Source of the DNA: Oscillospiraceae bacterium
Lineage (GTDB): Bacteria > Bacillota > Clostridia > Oscillospirales > Oscillospiraceae
Assembly: GCA_017861365.1 (NCBI GenBank)
Contig: JAGFXR010000001.1
Location: 108,396 to 172,395 of the forward strand
DNA: 64,000 bases
Direction: 5' to 3'
Shown: one piece after another, positions 24,610-33,911 of the stretch
Layout of the letters: each line of letters begins with the position of its first letter
Numbering within the stretch: the stretch's first letter is position 1
Notes under the pieces: model-generated
Seen by the model: only the letters and a program-made list of their open reading frames with translations
The model's database searches: none
What the model was told of the DNA's origin: nothing
Translations under genes and position numbers: made by a program

Positions 24610-25719
24610 GTGGAAAAGACTAAAATTGTCGAGATACGAAATGTAAATAAGCTTTATGACGAAAATCATGTGGTCAAGGACCTTTCCCTGGATGTGTACG
24701 CGGGAGAATTTCTGACCCTGCTGGGTTCCTCCGGCTGCGGAAAGACCACGACGCTCCGTATGATTGCGGGATTTGAGCAGCCCACGGACGGTTTGATTCT
24801 CGTGGAGGGAGAAAACGTCGCGGATAAGGAGCCGTATGAGCGGAACGTCAACACCGTGTTCCAGAGCTACGCGCTGTTTCCCCACATGACCGTGTTTGAC
24901 AACATTGCCTATGGACTGAAGATGAAGCGGGTGAAGAAAAAAGAAATTCACGACCGCGTGATGGAAATGCTGGAGCTGGTGCAACTGGGAGGCTTTGAAA
25001 AGAGGTATCCCTCCCAGCTGTCCGGCGGGCAGAAGCAGCGGGTTGCCATTGCCAGGGCGCTGATCAACAATCCCAAGGTGCTACTGCTGGATGAGCCGCT
25101 GGGGGCGCTGGACCTGAAGCTGCGCAAGCAGATGCAGCTGGAGCTCAAGCGGCTGCAGAAGAAGCTCAACATCACCTTTATTTACGTCACTCATGATCAG
25201 GAGGAAGCGCTGTCCATGAGCGACCGTATCGCCGTGATGCACGGCGGCGTTCTGGAGCAGGTGGCGGTTCCCCTGGAGATTTACGAAAGCCCGGCGTCTA
25301 AGTTTGTGGCCACCTTCATCGGGGAAACCAATCTGTTTGAGGGTCGTGTTGTGAAGATTGAGGGAAACTCCGTGTCCGTCATGGTGGAATCCGGTATGGT
25401 CACTGCCCTTGGGGAGGGCTTTTCCGAGGGGGAGCTGGTCTCCATCTCGGTGCGTCCCGAGCGGATGAACTATTCAGTCACTCCGGTAGAGGGCTTTACC
25501 ATCGAAGCAAAGGTAAGGGAGCAGGTGTATGTCGGCTCTGTCATTAAAGCCATTGTAGAGCTGGGCAACGGGAACGAGGTAAAGCTGGAGCGGCTGGCCG
25601 GTCAGGCGCTGCCGATGGACGGCACCGTCTACCTCTATTGGGGTGAGAACGACGCGAAGCTGCTCCGCACCCCGGATAACGAATTTTTTCAGGCAGTGGA
25701 AAATATTCAAATGTGTTAG
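24610..25719 (+). CDS. potA: Spermidine/putrescine ABC transporter ATP-binding protein
   Basis: 369 aa from the GTG at 24610, which follows GAGGTGG. The longer open frame overlapping glnB has no ribosome binding site. Walker A is GSSGCGKTT, the signature is LSGGQKQR and Walker B is [14 protein letters not shown]-terminal TOBE-type domain (ISVRPERM) is typical of PotA/UgpC-class ATPases. It energises uptake through PotB and PotC. It is separated from glnB by 22 nt. Confidence 0.92.
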   Translation: MEKTKIVEIRNVNKLYDENHVVKDLSLDVYAGEFLTLLGSSGCGKTTTLRMIAGFEQPTDGLILVEGENVADKEPYERNVNTVFQSYALFPHMTVFDNIAYGLKMKRVKKKEIHDRVMEMLELVQLGGFEKRYPSQLSGGQKQRVAIARALINNPKVLLLDEPLGALDLKLRKQMQLELKRLQKKLNITFIYVTHDQEEALSMSDRIAVMHGGVLEQVAVPLEIYESPASKFVATFIGETNLFEGRVVKIEGNSVSVMVESGMVTALGEGFSEGELVSISVRPERMNYSVTPVEGFTIEAKVREQVYVGSVIKAIVELGNGNEVKLERLAGQALPMDGTVYLYWGENDAKLLRTPDNEFFQAVENIQMC

Positions 25720-25725
25720 GGGCTG

Positions 25726-26592
25726 ATGGTGATGAAAACAAAAAAGGGAGCCGCGATTTCCATCGCGACCATGGTAAGCCCCGTGACGCTCTGGATGGCG
25801 TTTTTTATCGCCATTCCGCTGTTGTACGTGGCGGTGATGAGCTTTTGCGGCACGGACGAAAATTATAACGTAGTATTCCGGCTGACGCTGGAAAACTATC
25901 GGAGACTGCTGGATCCAAGCTACCTTCAAATTTATATGCAATCCATCCTGATTGCGTTTCTGACCACCGCGTTCTGTATCCTTCTGGGATATCCCTTCGC
26001 CTTCCTGATTGCCAGAACCAAAAGCCGGAAAAAGGCGCTGCTCTATATGCTGGTGATCATTCCGTTCTGGACCAACTCTCTGATTCGCATTTACGGCTGG
26101 AGAACCTTTCTCAGCGCCAGCGGCATGCTCAACACGCTGCTGATGAAGCTCAATCTGATTGATACCCAGATCGATTTTCTCTACAATATCGGCACAACGG
26201 TATTTGGTATGGTGTATTGCCTGTTTCCCTTTATGATCCTGCCCCTGTACACGGCCATTGAGAAGCTGGATATCAATTTGCTGGAGGCCTCCTCGGATCT
26301 GGGAGCCCGGGGTGCGTCAACCTTCTTCCATATTATTCTTCCCCTCACCGCCAGCGGGATTTTCTCCGGTTCCATTATGGTGTTTATCCCGGCTCTGGGG
26401 TATTTCTTCGTGGCGGACATTCTGGGCGGCGGAAACTCCGACGTGATCGGCAATCTGATCGAGCGTCAGTTCCAGAGCGGTAATAACTGGCCGCTGGGCG
26501 CCGCGCTTTCGATGATTCTGATCGGCATCACGCTCCTTCTGGTGAAGCTCTATCAGAAGTGCGGCGGCGATATGGAAAGCCTGGGGGTGTAA
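25726..26592 (+). CDS. potB: Spermidine/putrescine ABC transporter permease
   Basis: 288 aa with about six membrane helices. Family marks include YAFLIARTKSRKKALLYML-type sequence, FWTNSLIRIYGW (typical of PotB) and the EAA loop LLEASSDLGARGASTFFHI. It starts 6 nt after potA. An in-frame ATG at 25732 is an alternative start. Confidence 0.92.
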   Translation: MVMKTKKGAAISIATMVSPVTLWMAFFIAIPLLYVAVMSFCGTDENYNVVFRLTLENYRRLLDPSYLQIYMQSILIAFLTTAFCILLGYPFAFLIARTKSRKKALLYMLVIIPFWTNSLIRIYGWRTFLSASGMLNTLLMKLNLIDTQIDFLYNIGTTVFGMVYCLFPFMILPLYTAIEKLDINLLEASSDLGARGASTFFHIILPLTASGIFSGSIMVFIPALGYFFVADILGGGNSDVIGNLIERQFQSGNNWPLGAALSMILIGITLLLVKLYQKCGGDMESLGV

Positions 26593-26596
26593 GCAG

Positions 26597-27394
26597 ATGG
26601 TACGGACACAGAAAAGAAAACTGAAAAAAGGACTGGGCGTCGGGTACTGCGCCTTGATTTACCTGTTCCTCTTTCTTCCCATCGCGGTGATCATCACAAA
26701 TTCCTTCAACGCGACCACGTCAAAGCCTTATATGACATGGAAGGGATTTACCTTTGACTGGTATATAAAGCTTTTTGACAACTCAGCCCTACTGGACTCT
26801 TTCGGCAATACCATTCTCATCGCGGTGTGCAGCACGGTTTTGGCCACCTGCATCGGAACGCTGGCGGCGGTGGGCATGTACCGCTATAGATTCAGGGGGA
26901 AAGGCGTGATCGATGCGCTGCTTTATATTCCGGTGGTCATTCCGGAGATCGTGCTGGGCATCGCGCTGCTGACGCTGTTTGCGAAAACCAGCATTCCCCG
27001 AGGGATTTTATCTCTTGTGCTGGCTCATACCACCTTCTCCATCCCCTTTGTGGTCTTTAACATCAGAGCCAGGCTCACCGGCTATGACAACTCGGTGGAG
27101 GAGGCGTCCATGGATTTGGGCGCCGGCAAGGTTGAGACCTTTTTCCGTATTACGGTTCCGATTCTTGCCCCTGCCATCGGCGGCGGTGCGCTGCTGGCCT
27201 TTACCCTGTCCATTGACGACGTAATCATCAGTTATTTTACCAACGGACAGACCAAAACCTTCCCTCTAAAAGTGATGGAGAGCATCAAGAGCGGTGTCTC
27301 TCCCGATGTCAATGCTCTGTCCACGCTGATTCTGGCGGGCACAACTCTGTTGGTCATCCTGACACAAAGCAATTTGTTTAAGCGAAGAAAATAA
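26597..27394 (+). CDS. potC: Spermidine/putrescine ABC transporter permease
   Basis: 265 aa with six membrane helices. SFNATTSKPYMTWKGFTFDW matches the conserved PotC periplasmic entry, and the EAA loop reads VEEASMDLGAGKVETFFRI. SIDDVIISYFTNG near the end is a PotC hallmark. It starts 4 nt after potB. Confidence 0.93.
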   Translation: MVRTQKRKLKKGLGVGYCALIYLFLFLPIAVIITNSFNATTSKPYMTWKGFTFDWYIKLFDNSALLDSFGNTILIAVCSTVLATCIGTLAAVGMYRYRFRGKGVIDALLYIPVVIPEIVLGIALLTLFAKTSIPRGILSLVLAHTTFSIPFVVFNIRARLTGYDNSVEEASMDLGAGKVETFFRITVPILAPAIGGGALLAFTLSIDDVIISYFTNGQTKTFPLKVMESIKSGVSPDVNALSTLILAGTTLLVILTQSNLFKRRK

Positions 27395-27418
27395 TTATTT
27401 TTGAATGGGGGATTTACA

Positions 27419-28492
27419 ATGAAAAAGCTAAAAATGGGCTTCTGCCTGCTCCTGGCCGCCCTGACAACCGCGTCTCTTTCCGCGTGCGGCGGCAACAGCC
27501 AGTCTTCAGATTCCACCGGGTCTGCCGGGGAGCTGAACATCTTCGTCTGGACCGAGTATGTTCCCGATTCCGTCATCGAGCAGTTTGAGGAAGAGACCGG
27601 CATCAAGGTGAACGTTTCCACCTACTCCTCCAACGAGGATATGCTGGCCAAAGTGAAGTCTGAGGGGGAAGGCACTTATGACATTGTCCAGCCCACCGAT
27701 TACATGGTGGAGCAGATGATTTCCCAGGGGCTTCTGCAGGAGCTGGATCAGAGTAAACTCACCAATCTGAGCAACATCGGAGAGAGCTATCTCAATCCCT
27801 CCTACGATCCCGGCAACGTCTATTCCGTCCCCTACCAGGGCGGCGCGGCGGCCATCGCGGTCAATACCTCCAAGGTGCCGTCGGGAACCATCACTTCTTA
27901 CGCGGATTTGTTTGACTCTCAGTATGCCAATTCCATGGTGGTGCTGGATGATTTCCGCGCCATCATCGGCATGGCGGCAAAGAGCCTGGGCTACAGCATG
28001 AGCGAGACAGATCCCGACAAGCTGGCGGAGATTTCCGAGCGTCTGCTCTCTCTGAAGGACAATATCAAGCTCTATGACAGCGACAGCCCCAAGTCCGCCC
28101 TGATCTCCGGCGACTGCTATCTGGGCGTCATCTGGAGCGCGGAAATCGCCCTGGCCATGGATGAAAACCCCGACATTGAGATTGTCTATCCCAGCGAGGG
28201 CGCCTATCTGTTCATGGACAACTGGTGCGTCACCAAGGGTGCGAAGAACTATGATCAGGCCATGGAGTTTATCAACTACATGCTCAAGCCCGAAACCGCA
28301 CAGATGGTGATGCAGGAGTACCCGTATCTCAATCCCAACACCACCGCGCTGGAAGGGATGGAAGACGATTATAAAAACAACACCGCCAAGAACCCGCCTG
28401 CGGAGGACATCGCAAAGGGCGAGTATATTAAAAACCTGGATACCGATACCCTGGCCATTTATGACCAGATGTGGACCGAGCTAAAGAAATAA
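27419..28492 (+). CDS. potD: Spermidine/putrescine-binding lipoprotein
   Basis: 357 aa from the ATG at 27419 behind a G-rich ribosome binding site. A TTG 18 nt upstream is less likely. The lipobox is SLSAC. The mature protein has PotD features: IFVWTEYVPDSVIEQFEEET, YDIVQPTDYMVEQM, the VPYQGGAAAIAVN region and DNWCVTKGAKN. It captures polyamines outside the membrane for PotBC. Last gene of the operon, followed by a terminator. Confidence 0.93.
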   Translation: MKKLKMGFCLLLAALTTASLSACGGNSQSSDSTGSAGELNIFVWTEYVPDSVIEQFEEETGIKVNVSTYSSNEDMLAKVKSEGEGTYDIVQPTDYMVEQMISQGLLQELDQSKLTNLSNIGESYLNPSYDPGNVYSVPYQGGAAAIAVNTSKVPSGTITSYADLFDSQYANSMVVLDDFRAIIGMAAKSLGYSMSETDPDKLAEISERLLSLKDNIKLYDSDSPKSALISGDCYLGVIWSAEIALAMDENPDIEIVYPSEGAYLFMDNWCVTKGAKNYDQAMEFINYMLKPETAQMVMQEYPYLNPNTTALEGMEDDYKNNTAKNPPAEDIAKGEYIKNLDTDTLAIYDQMWTELKK

Positions 28493-28532
28493 GGCCGCGC
28501 CAAGCTGGAATTATAAAAAAGTATTATATTAA

Positions 28533-28588
28533 CATGCGGAAAAGACGGGAAATCTGATTTTAGATGCGTCTTTTCTGCATGTTATTTT
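28533..28588 (+). terminator. Terminator of glnB-potABCD
   Basis: 15-bp arms with one G:U pair (28533-28547 and 28567-28581), then TTATTTT. Confidence 0.75.
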
Positions 28589-28700
28589 GCGTTTTAATAG
28601 AATTATTGTGGTATATATAGTGCGATAGAAGTAGATAGACGGTCATGAAAGCTCATTGCCGGAACAGACCTTTTAGCGTATAGTATAAGACAAGAAGCAG

Positions 28701-28726
28701 GGAGGCTGACCGTAAGGACAGCCTCC
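28701..28726 (+). promoter_or_regulatory. Leader hairpin before the aminotransferase gene
   Basis: GGAGGCTG (28701-28708) pairs with CAGCCTCC (28719-28726). It lacks a T-run and lies about 25 nt before the true ribosome binding site. It may stabilise the mRNA or act in regulation. Confidence 0.4.
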
Positions 28727-28753
28727 TCCATGTGATAAGGGAGGTACATTGAA

Positions 28754-30106
28754 ATGAGTTACGAGGAAGTCAGCAAGAGCATTGACCAGGTGATCGGATA
28801 TATCCGCAATGATCACCTGTCCGACGAGGAAAAGGATACCATCACAAAAGAAACGGTACATTATTTTGATCAATATGTCAGCCCCGGCTGGCTGAAATAC
28901 CGCAAATCGGTTTCCACCAACTCCGCCGTGGTGGAGTGGCGGGATCATGACGCTGTCTGCGAGGGACTCTACGGTGAGGAGTTTATCGATTGCCTGGGCG
29001 GGTTCGGCATCTACACCTGCGGACACAGAAACCCCGAGATCATCGAATTGGTCAAGGCGCAGTTGGATCACCAGGCGCTGCATTCTCAGGAGCTGCTGGA
29101 TCCTCTGAGGGGCTATCTGGCAAAGGCCGTGGCGGATATTACCCCCGGTGATCTGCGGCACTGCTTCTTTACCAACGGCGGTGCCGAGGCGGTGGAAATG
29201 GCTCTGAAGCTGGCCAGAATCGCTACGGGGGGCAAGTGGTTTATCTCCACCGTGGGGGCCTTCCACGGTAAGTCCATGGGCGCGATCTCCATGGGCGGAA
29301 AGAATACTTACCGCGCACCTTACACCCCCATGGTGCAGCAGGTGCAGCATGTGGAGTACGGCAACGCGGAAGACGCCAGAAAGGCGGTTCGTAATCTGAC
29401 AGCTGTGGGCGAGCAGGTTGCGGCTATCATCGTGGAGCCCATTCAGGGCGAAGCGGGTATCATCATCCCGCCGGAGGGATATCTGGCGGAACTGAGGGCC
29501 ATCTGCGACGAATATCAAATTGCCCTGATTTTCGACGAAATTCAGACCGGCATGGGACGAACCGGAACCATGTGGAGATGTGAGGCGGAGGGGGTTACCC
29601 CCGACATCATGACCTTTGGCAAGGCCTTTGGCGGCGGCGTCATGCCCATCACCGGAATCATCTGCAGGCCTCCCCTCTGGACGGAGGAGCTGGTCAATAA
29701 TCCGTGGCTGTTGGGCTCTCCCACCTTTGGTGGAAATCCGGTGTGCTGTGCCGCCGCGCTGGCCACCATTAAGTATATGATTGACTATGACATCCCCGGG
29801 CAGTGCAGGGATAAGGGCACGGTGCTGAAGGCAGGACTGCTGGAACTCAAGGAGAAATACCCCACCGTCATTCACGATGTGCGCGGTATTGGCCTGATGC
29901 TGGCGGTGGAGTTTGTGACCAGCGATGTGGGTTACAGCGTGGCCAAGGGGATGTTTGCCCGGGGCGTGATGACCGCGGGTACACTGGTGAATTCCAAGTG
30001 CGTCCGGTTTGAGCCCGCCGCTGTGATTACCGAGGAGCAGATTAAAGCCGTCATTGAGCGGATGGACGCCGCTGTTGCCGACACGAAAACGGAATTTTCA
30101 CTGTAA
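28754..30106 (+). CDS. Class III aminotransferase, putrescine aminotransferase (PatA)-like
   Basis: 450 aa, close in length and layout to PatA/YgjG: FIDCLGGFGIYTCGHRNPE, LHSQELLDPLRG, CFFTNGGAEAVEMALKLAR, Asp261 in IFDEIQTGMGRTG and the PLP lysine Lys290 in MTFGKAFGGG. It would transfer an amino group from putrescine or a similar diamine to 2-oxoglutarate or pyruvate. Placement directly after the pot operon supports polyamine catabolism. It has its own leader behind a terminator. Ornithine or other omega-aminotransferase activity remains possible. Confidence 0.88.
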   Translation: MSYEEVSKSIDQVIGYIRNDHLSDEEKDTITKETVHYFDQYVSPGWLKYRKSVSTNSAVVEWRDHDAVCEGLYGEEFIDCLGGFGIYTCGHRNPEIIELVKAQLDHQALHSQELLDPLRGYLAKAVADITPGDLRHCFFTNGGAEAVEMALKLARIATGGKWFISTVGAFHGKSMGAISMGGKNTYRAPYTPMVQQVQHVEYGNAEDARKAVRNLTAVGEQVAAIIVEPIQGEAGIIIPPEGYLAELRAICDEYQIALIFDEIQTGMGRTGTMWRCEAEGVTPDIMTFGKAFGGGVMPITGIICRPPLWTEELVNNPWLLGSPTFGGNPVCCAAALATIKYMIDYDIPGQCRDKGTVLKAGLLELKEKYPTVIHDVRGIGLMLAVEFVTSDVGYSVAKGMFARGVMTAGTLVNSKCVRFEPAAVITEEQIKAVIERMDAAVADTKTEFSL

Positions 30107-30126
30107 AAATTCCACGACATAAAAAG

Positions 30127-30163
30127 AAAGCCGAAAGCCTTGCATGTCAAGGCTTTCGGCTTT
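30127..30163. terminator. Bidirectional terminator between convergent genes
   Basis: 16-bp perfect arms (30127-30142 and 30148-30163), A-rich on one side and T on the other. Confidence 0.8.
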
Positions 30164-30167
30164 GCTG

Positions 30168-30755
30168 TTAAGGATTGATGACCTGAAGGGGAGGGCCGTC
30201 CAGCGCGATGACCTGGTCGCACTGGTCTAGCACCGCGCGCTCGTGGCTGATCAGGAGGACAGGGGTATCGAGGCTCCGGATACGGGTTAAAATGCGGACG
30301 CTCCGCTCCGGGTCCACACCGTTAAAAGGTTCGTCCAAAAGATAGAGCCGCCCGCCCAACGCCAGGGCACGAGCCAGTGCCAGCCGCCGCGCCATGCCTC
30401 CGGAGAGCGCTTCGGGATAGGTTTGCGACTCCTCCTCCAGCTCCACAAGGGTGAGATATTGCCGGGCGCTCTCCCTGCGCTCCTTTGGGAGAACATCTTC
30501 AATCTGTCTGATGGCGGTGTGCCAGGGGAAAAGGCGGTTTTCTTGAAAGAGCGGGGCAATGTCACGGGGGGAAATGCCTTCCACTCGTCCGCTTTGAAGG
30601 GGCTCCAGTCCCAGCAGAACTCGAAAAAGGGTGGTTTTTCCGCAGCCGGAGGGGCCGGACAGGGCGGTAATGCCCTGCGTGGGAAGCGCGAGAGAAAAGC
30701 GATCCAAAATTCGTTTTTCTCCCAGGACGACGGTCAACTCCTGCATGAAAATCAT
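30168..30755 (-). CDS. ABC transporter ATP-binding protein (SsuB/TauB/ThiZ-like), short
   Basis: 195 aa from the ATG at 30755, which overlaps the permease stop by ATGA. The longer open frame upstream is the permease gene read out of frame. Walker A is GPSGCGKTT, the Q-loop is FQENRLFPW, the signature is [13 protein letters not shown] and Walker B is [12 protein letters not shown]. At 195 aa it is shorter than typical SsuB/TauB (about 240-260), lacking only C-terminal sequence, so it should function as an ATPase. Confidence 0.88.
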   Translation of the reverse strand: MIFMQELTVVLGEKRILDRFSLALPTQGITALSGPSGCGKTTLFRVLLGLEPLQSGRVEGISPRDIAPLFQENRLFPWHTAIRQIEDVLPKERRESARQYLTLVELEEESQTYPEALSGGMARRLALARALALGGRLYLLDEPFNGVDPERSVRILTRIRSLDTPVLLISHERAVLDQCDQVIALDGPPLQVINP

Positions 30756-31483
30756 TGGCCGTGCCTCCGTTTCAGCAGGACGTTCAGCCCCCATTCCAGC
30801 AGAAAGCTGAAACAAATGACAACCCCTGTCCAGGCGAACAGAGAGGGAGTTTCCAGATAGAGTTTGGCGTAATAGAGCTGTGTCCCGATGGTATGCTTGG
30901 GCAAACAGAGCACCTCCGCCGCGACGCCGGATTTCCACGCGAGACCCAGAGCGGTTTGGACGCCTGCGGCAAAATAGGGCTGTACGGAGGGGAGATAGAC
31001 CAGGCGGAGCAGGTTCCTCCGGGAAAACCGGTAGGTCCGTGCCAACTCCAGAAGAAGCGGGTCGGTTTCGGTGAGCCCCTTTGATACGTTCATCCATATA
31101 ATGGGGAGTACCATGAGGCCGGAAATGACGCCTGGCACATAGACCCGGTGAACCCACAGGAGGATCAGGATGATGAAGGACGCCACAGGAGTGGCGCGGA
31201 TCACTTTGACAGCGGGAGTCAAAATCCAGTCCGCCCAGGGGGAAAAGACAGTCATGACCGCGATGATGGATCCCAGCAGCACCCCGCCTGCCATGCCTCC
31301 GAAAATGGAAAGAAGGGAGCAGCCCGCCGCCTGCCAGAAAACCGCGGTGCGCCCCTGTTCTAACAAAGAGCGCAAAACCGCTAAAGGCGCGGGCAGGAGA
31401 AGCTCCTGACCCACGCCGATTGCCGCAATCTGCCATACCCCGAGCCAGACGGCCAGAGGTACGGCAACGCGGAGCAGCTTCAC
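30752..31483 (-). CDS. ABC transporter permease (SsuC/TauC/ThiX-like)
   Basis: 243 aa from a GTG at 31483 with AAGGAAG 5 nt upstream, 10 nt after the binding-protein stop. A longer frame exists, but its N-terminus lies inside the binding-protein gene. Five to six membrane helices. The segment [17 protein letters not shown] and the EAA-type loop [20 protein letters not shown] match the family. It forms the membrane channel of the operon's transporter. Confidence 0.87.
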   Translation of the reverse strand: MKLLRVAVPLAVWLGVWQIAAIGVGQELLLPAPLAVLRSLLEQGRTAVFWQAAGCSLLSIFGGMAGGVLLGSIIAVMTVFSPWADWILTPAVKVIRATPVASFIILILLWVHRVYVPGVISGLMVLPIIWMNVSKGLTETDPLLLELARTYRFSRRNLLRLVYLPSVQPYFAAGVQTALGLAWKSGVAAEVLCLPKHTIGTQLYYAKLYLETPSLFAWTGVVICFSFLLEWGLNVLLKRRHGQ

Positions 31484-31493
31484 TTGAACTTCC

Positions 31494-32555
31494 TTAGCCA
31501 AAGTAGAAGGCGTCATCGGGGATGTTACCGCCAATGGAGTCAGGGTTCGCGGCATAAAGCACCTGATAATAGCCCTGAATGGCGGAGCGAATGTCATCCG
31601 CTCCCGTGATGCACACCAGATTGCAGTCGGGAATGGCCTGGGCGGCGATGGCGGCGGAGGCGGTGATCTGATACTGAGCCACCAGCTCCGAAGCGGCTTC
31701 CACATTGTTTTGCACATAGTCGATGGAGTCGGCGTATTCTTCTAAAAAGGCGCTGACCAGATCGGGATGGGCTTCGGCAAACTCCGTGCGCACCACCACG
31801 CAGCCCATGGGCAGGGTGCTGTCCTGCCCCAGGGCGGCCCATTCGTCATTGACGTCAAGGGCAACCCGGGCGCTGCCCTTCAACTGAAGCGCCGTGGCGG
31901 CGGGGACGGGCAGCATGCAGACGGAGGCTTCTCCGCTGACCATCTTGGATACCACGTCATCCGCGGTGGAAAAGACGATGTCGACATCCGTGCCCGGCGT
32001 TAAGCCGTTCTGCGTTAAAATGTAGTCCAGGATGTATTCGGGATTCGCGCCCTGGCCGGTGGTATAAATGGTTTTGCCCTTCAAATCGGAGATGCTGCTG
32101 ACGGTGTCTCCGTTTTCCAGAATGTACAGCACGCCCAGGGTGTTGATGGCGGCGATCTGAACCGCGCCGCTGGTTTTGTTGTAGAGGTTGGCGGCCACAT
32201 TGGTGGACAGGGCGGCGATGTCCACCTCGCCGGAGGTCAGGGCCGAGAACGCCTCGTCATTGGAGGTCAGGACAGAGAACTGATAATTTTCGGAAGCGTT
32301 TCCTGCGTCGGAATCCGCCATCAGCTTGACGGCTCCGATGCCCGTGGGGCCGGAGAGCATGGCGACATTGACCGTCTGCTTCTCCGCCGCGGTTTCATCG
32401 CCGGAGGACGCGGTTTCCGTCTGGCTTTCTTCAGTTACGCCGGTTTTAGTGGTGGAAGTCGCTGTTTCCACGGTAGAACCGCTGCCGCAGGCGGACAGAG
32501 CCAGCAGCAGGCAGATTGTCAAAGCAATACTGATCCATTTTGTTTGTTTCATCAT
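31494..32555 (-). CDS. ABC transporter substrate-binding lipoprotein (NMT1/THI5-like)
   Basis: 353 aa with lipobox ALSAC, a Thr/Ser/Glu linker to about residue 60, then a periplasmic-binding fold: VAMLSGPTGIGAVKLM, GEVDIAALSTNVAANLYN, LKGKTIYTTGQGANPEY and MLPVPAATALQ. The family includes taurine, alkanesulfonate, nitrate and thiamine-precursor binders; the substrate cannot be assigned here. The start overlaps the stop of the Crp/Fnr regulator by ATGA. Confidence 0.87.
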   Translation of the reverse strand: MMKQTKWISIALTICLLLALSACGSGSTVETATSTTKTGVTEESQTETASSGDETAAEKQTVNVAMLSGPTGIGAVKLMADSDAGNASENYQFSVLTSNDEAFSALTSGEVDIAALSTNVAANLYNKTSGAVQIAAINTLGVLYILENGDTVSSISDLKGKTIYTTGQGANPEYILDYILTQNGLTPGTDVDIVFSTADDVVSKMVSGEASVCMLPVPAATALQLKGSARVALDVNDEWAALGQDSTLPMGCVVVRTEFAEAHPDLVSAFLEEYADSIDYVQNNVEAASELVAQYQITASAAIAAQAIPDCNLVCITGADDIRSAIQGYYQVLYAANPDSIGGNIPDDAFYFG

Positions 32556-33202
32556 AGGTCTTCCTTTCTTTTCTGTGGCTGTGTCTCCAGTATCCGGATG
32601 GTTTTGCCCCTGCGCAGGATAAAGGCATGTTCCTCCAGCTGGCTGAACACACGGTAAAGGGTAGCGCGGCTGATATTCAGGCGGCCGGTCAGCTCAGTGG
32701 CGCCGAAATGGACACAGCGTTCCTGATCCATATTGTCCAGCAGAAATTGCAGCACCTTTTCCTCCGCGCTTCCCACTGCCAGCGTGTTTAGACGGGTGCT
32801 TAAAAAGTGGATACGATCCGAAAGATAGCGCACATAGTTTTTCATAAAGGCGGGACTGCGCTCCAGCAATTCCTCCACCAGCTGCTGCGGGAGCAGCAGA
32901 ACATCGCACTCGGACTGTGCGGTCAGCGTGGCCGCATAGTCCTCATATCCATGAAACAGGGCCGCCGCTCCAAAGGGAGTTCCCGCCTCCAACACGCTGA
33001 TAACCAGTTCACCCTTGGTGACCTTGATCTGACCGGAGCGCAGGATGCCCAGACTGTGAGAAAACCGCGTGGGTGAGTAGATGACGGCGCCCCGCCGGTA
33101 GCGCACATGGGAACAAAGCGGATGAGAAACAGCCGCCTCCAAAGCGTCCTGAGTCATGCCATGAAACAGCACGGCCTTTGAGAGTTCCGAGAGCTCCACC
33201 AT
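32552..33202 (-). CDS. Crp/Fnr family transcriptional regulator
   Basis: 216 aa. The N-terminal cyclic-nucleotide-like beta-barrel (YRRGAVIYSPTRFSHSLGIL and GTPFGAAALFHGYEDY) is followed by the long dimer helix. The C-terminal winged HTH contains ATELTGRLNISRATLYRVFS. There is no N-terminal Cys cluster as in Fnr. It is the first gene of an operon with an ABC transporter and probably controls that operon. A 14-bp palindrome sits at its own transcription start. RBS GGAGG. Confidence 0.9.
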   Translation of the reverse strand: MVELSELSKAVLFHGMTQDALEAAVSHPLCSHVRYRRGAVIYSPTRFSHSLGILRSGQIKVTKGELVISVLEAGTPFGAAALFHGYEDYAATLTAQSECDVLLLPQQLVEELLERSPAFMKNYVRYLSDRIHFLSTRLNTLAVGSAEEKVLQFLLDNMDQERCVHFGATELTGRLNISRATLYRVFSQLEEHAFILRRGKTIRILETQPQKRKEDL

Positions 33203-33216
33203 ATCAGCCTCCGAAG

Positions 33217-33230
33217 TGTCTCATTTGAGA
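33217..33230. promoter_or_regulatory. Palindromic operator at the Crp/Fnr operon promoter
   Basis: GTCTCA-TT-TGAGAC lies 8 nt downstream of the -10 box on the minus strand, the position expected for an autorepressor. Confidence 0.55.
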
Positions 33231-33238
33231 CGATATTA

Positions 33239-33266
33239 AATATAGCACAAAAAAGGCAAAAGTCAA
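33239..33266 (-). promoter_or_regulatory. Sigma-A promoter of the Crp/Fnr-ABC operon
   Basis: On the minus strand: TTGACT (33266-33261), 16-nt spacer, TATAAT (33244-33239). Confidence 0.65.
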
Positions 33267-33304
33267 GTGCTCTGCATAGAATAGGGAAGAATGGAGGGCT
33301 GATT

Positions 33305-33622
33305 ATGTCAAGATGCCAGCGAAGCGGTTGCTGCGGCGCCAGAGGGGCCACGTCTGGTGCGGCGTTTGCCGCTTCAACTGCCAGCGGAAATGCCGGCGTC
33401 AATGCTGCCAGGAATACAACCGATCCTAACGGGGCCTTTTTTGAAGATATGCCCATGTGCCGTTATGTCAATACGATTCCAATCTGCCCCGGAGACGGGG
33501 ATGTGGAAGCGGGAATTCTTGCCGCGTTGGCGTGTCAGAATCAATTGCTGGCGGACATTTTAGGGGCGCTTAACGCCCTGACCGCCGCGGTGGAAAATCT
33601 CAGCAGCAATGGGGACTCGTGA
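33305..33622 (+). CDS. Hypothetical 105-aa protein, Cys/Ala-rich N-terminus
   Basis: Good ribosome binding site (GGAGGGC) before the ATG. The first part is small-residue rich with Cys (SRCQRSGCCGARG). A middle PMCRYVNTIPICPGDGDVE segment follows, and the last 35 residues form an amphipathic helix (ILAALACQNQLLADILGALN). No signal peptide. No family recognised; a spore or surface component is conceivable but unsupported. It is divergent from the Crp/Fnr operon and followed by a strong terminator. Confidence 0.65.
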   Translation: MSRCQRSGCCGARGATSGAAFAASTASGNAGVNAARNTTDPNGAFFEDMPMCRYVNTIPICPGDGDVEAGILAALACQNQLLADILGALNALTAAVENLSSNGDS

Positions 33623-33689
33623 GACAGGTACATAGCATATGGTTCCGGGAACATGTGACGGCTGCTTCTGCCGCAGCCGTCACAGGAAA

Positions 33690-33732
33690 CGTCATTTGCG
33701 GCGCGACTACCGCCGTAAATGACGGATTTTTT
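33690..33732 (+). terminator. Terminator of the 105-aa gene
   Basis: Arms CGTCATTTGCGGC and GCCGTAAATGACG (one G:U pair), then TTTTTT. A second hairpin (GTGACGGCTGC/GCAGCCGTCAC) precedes it at about 33655-33683. Confidence 0.7.
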
Positions 33733-33911
33733 ACTCCGAACTACCTGGGGAAATGCCGCCGTGGGCGATTGAGACTTGCGCGGAGCCAACAGCATCTTGA
33801 GGTGGAATCAGGCTTCACGGAGCGTTAAAATTAGAAAATATGTAGTAGATTTTTTGTTCTAATACGTTTAAAATAAGGTCAGTAACACGGTTGAGACAAT
33901 GGAGGGATTTC

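Noticed and set aside
30168..31436. 422-codon frame with an Arg/Gly-rich N-terminus ahead of the ABC ATPase
   Set aside because: The N-terminal half is the permease gene read in another frame; the ATPase starts at 30755 with an ATGA overlap.
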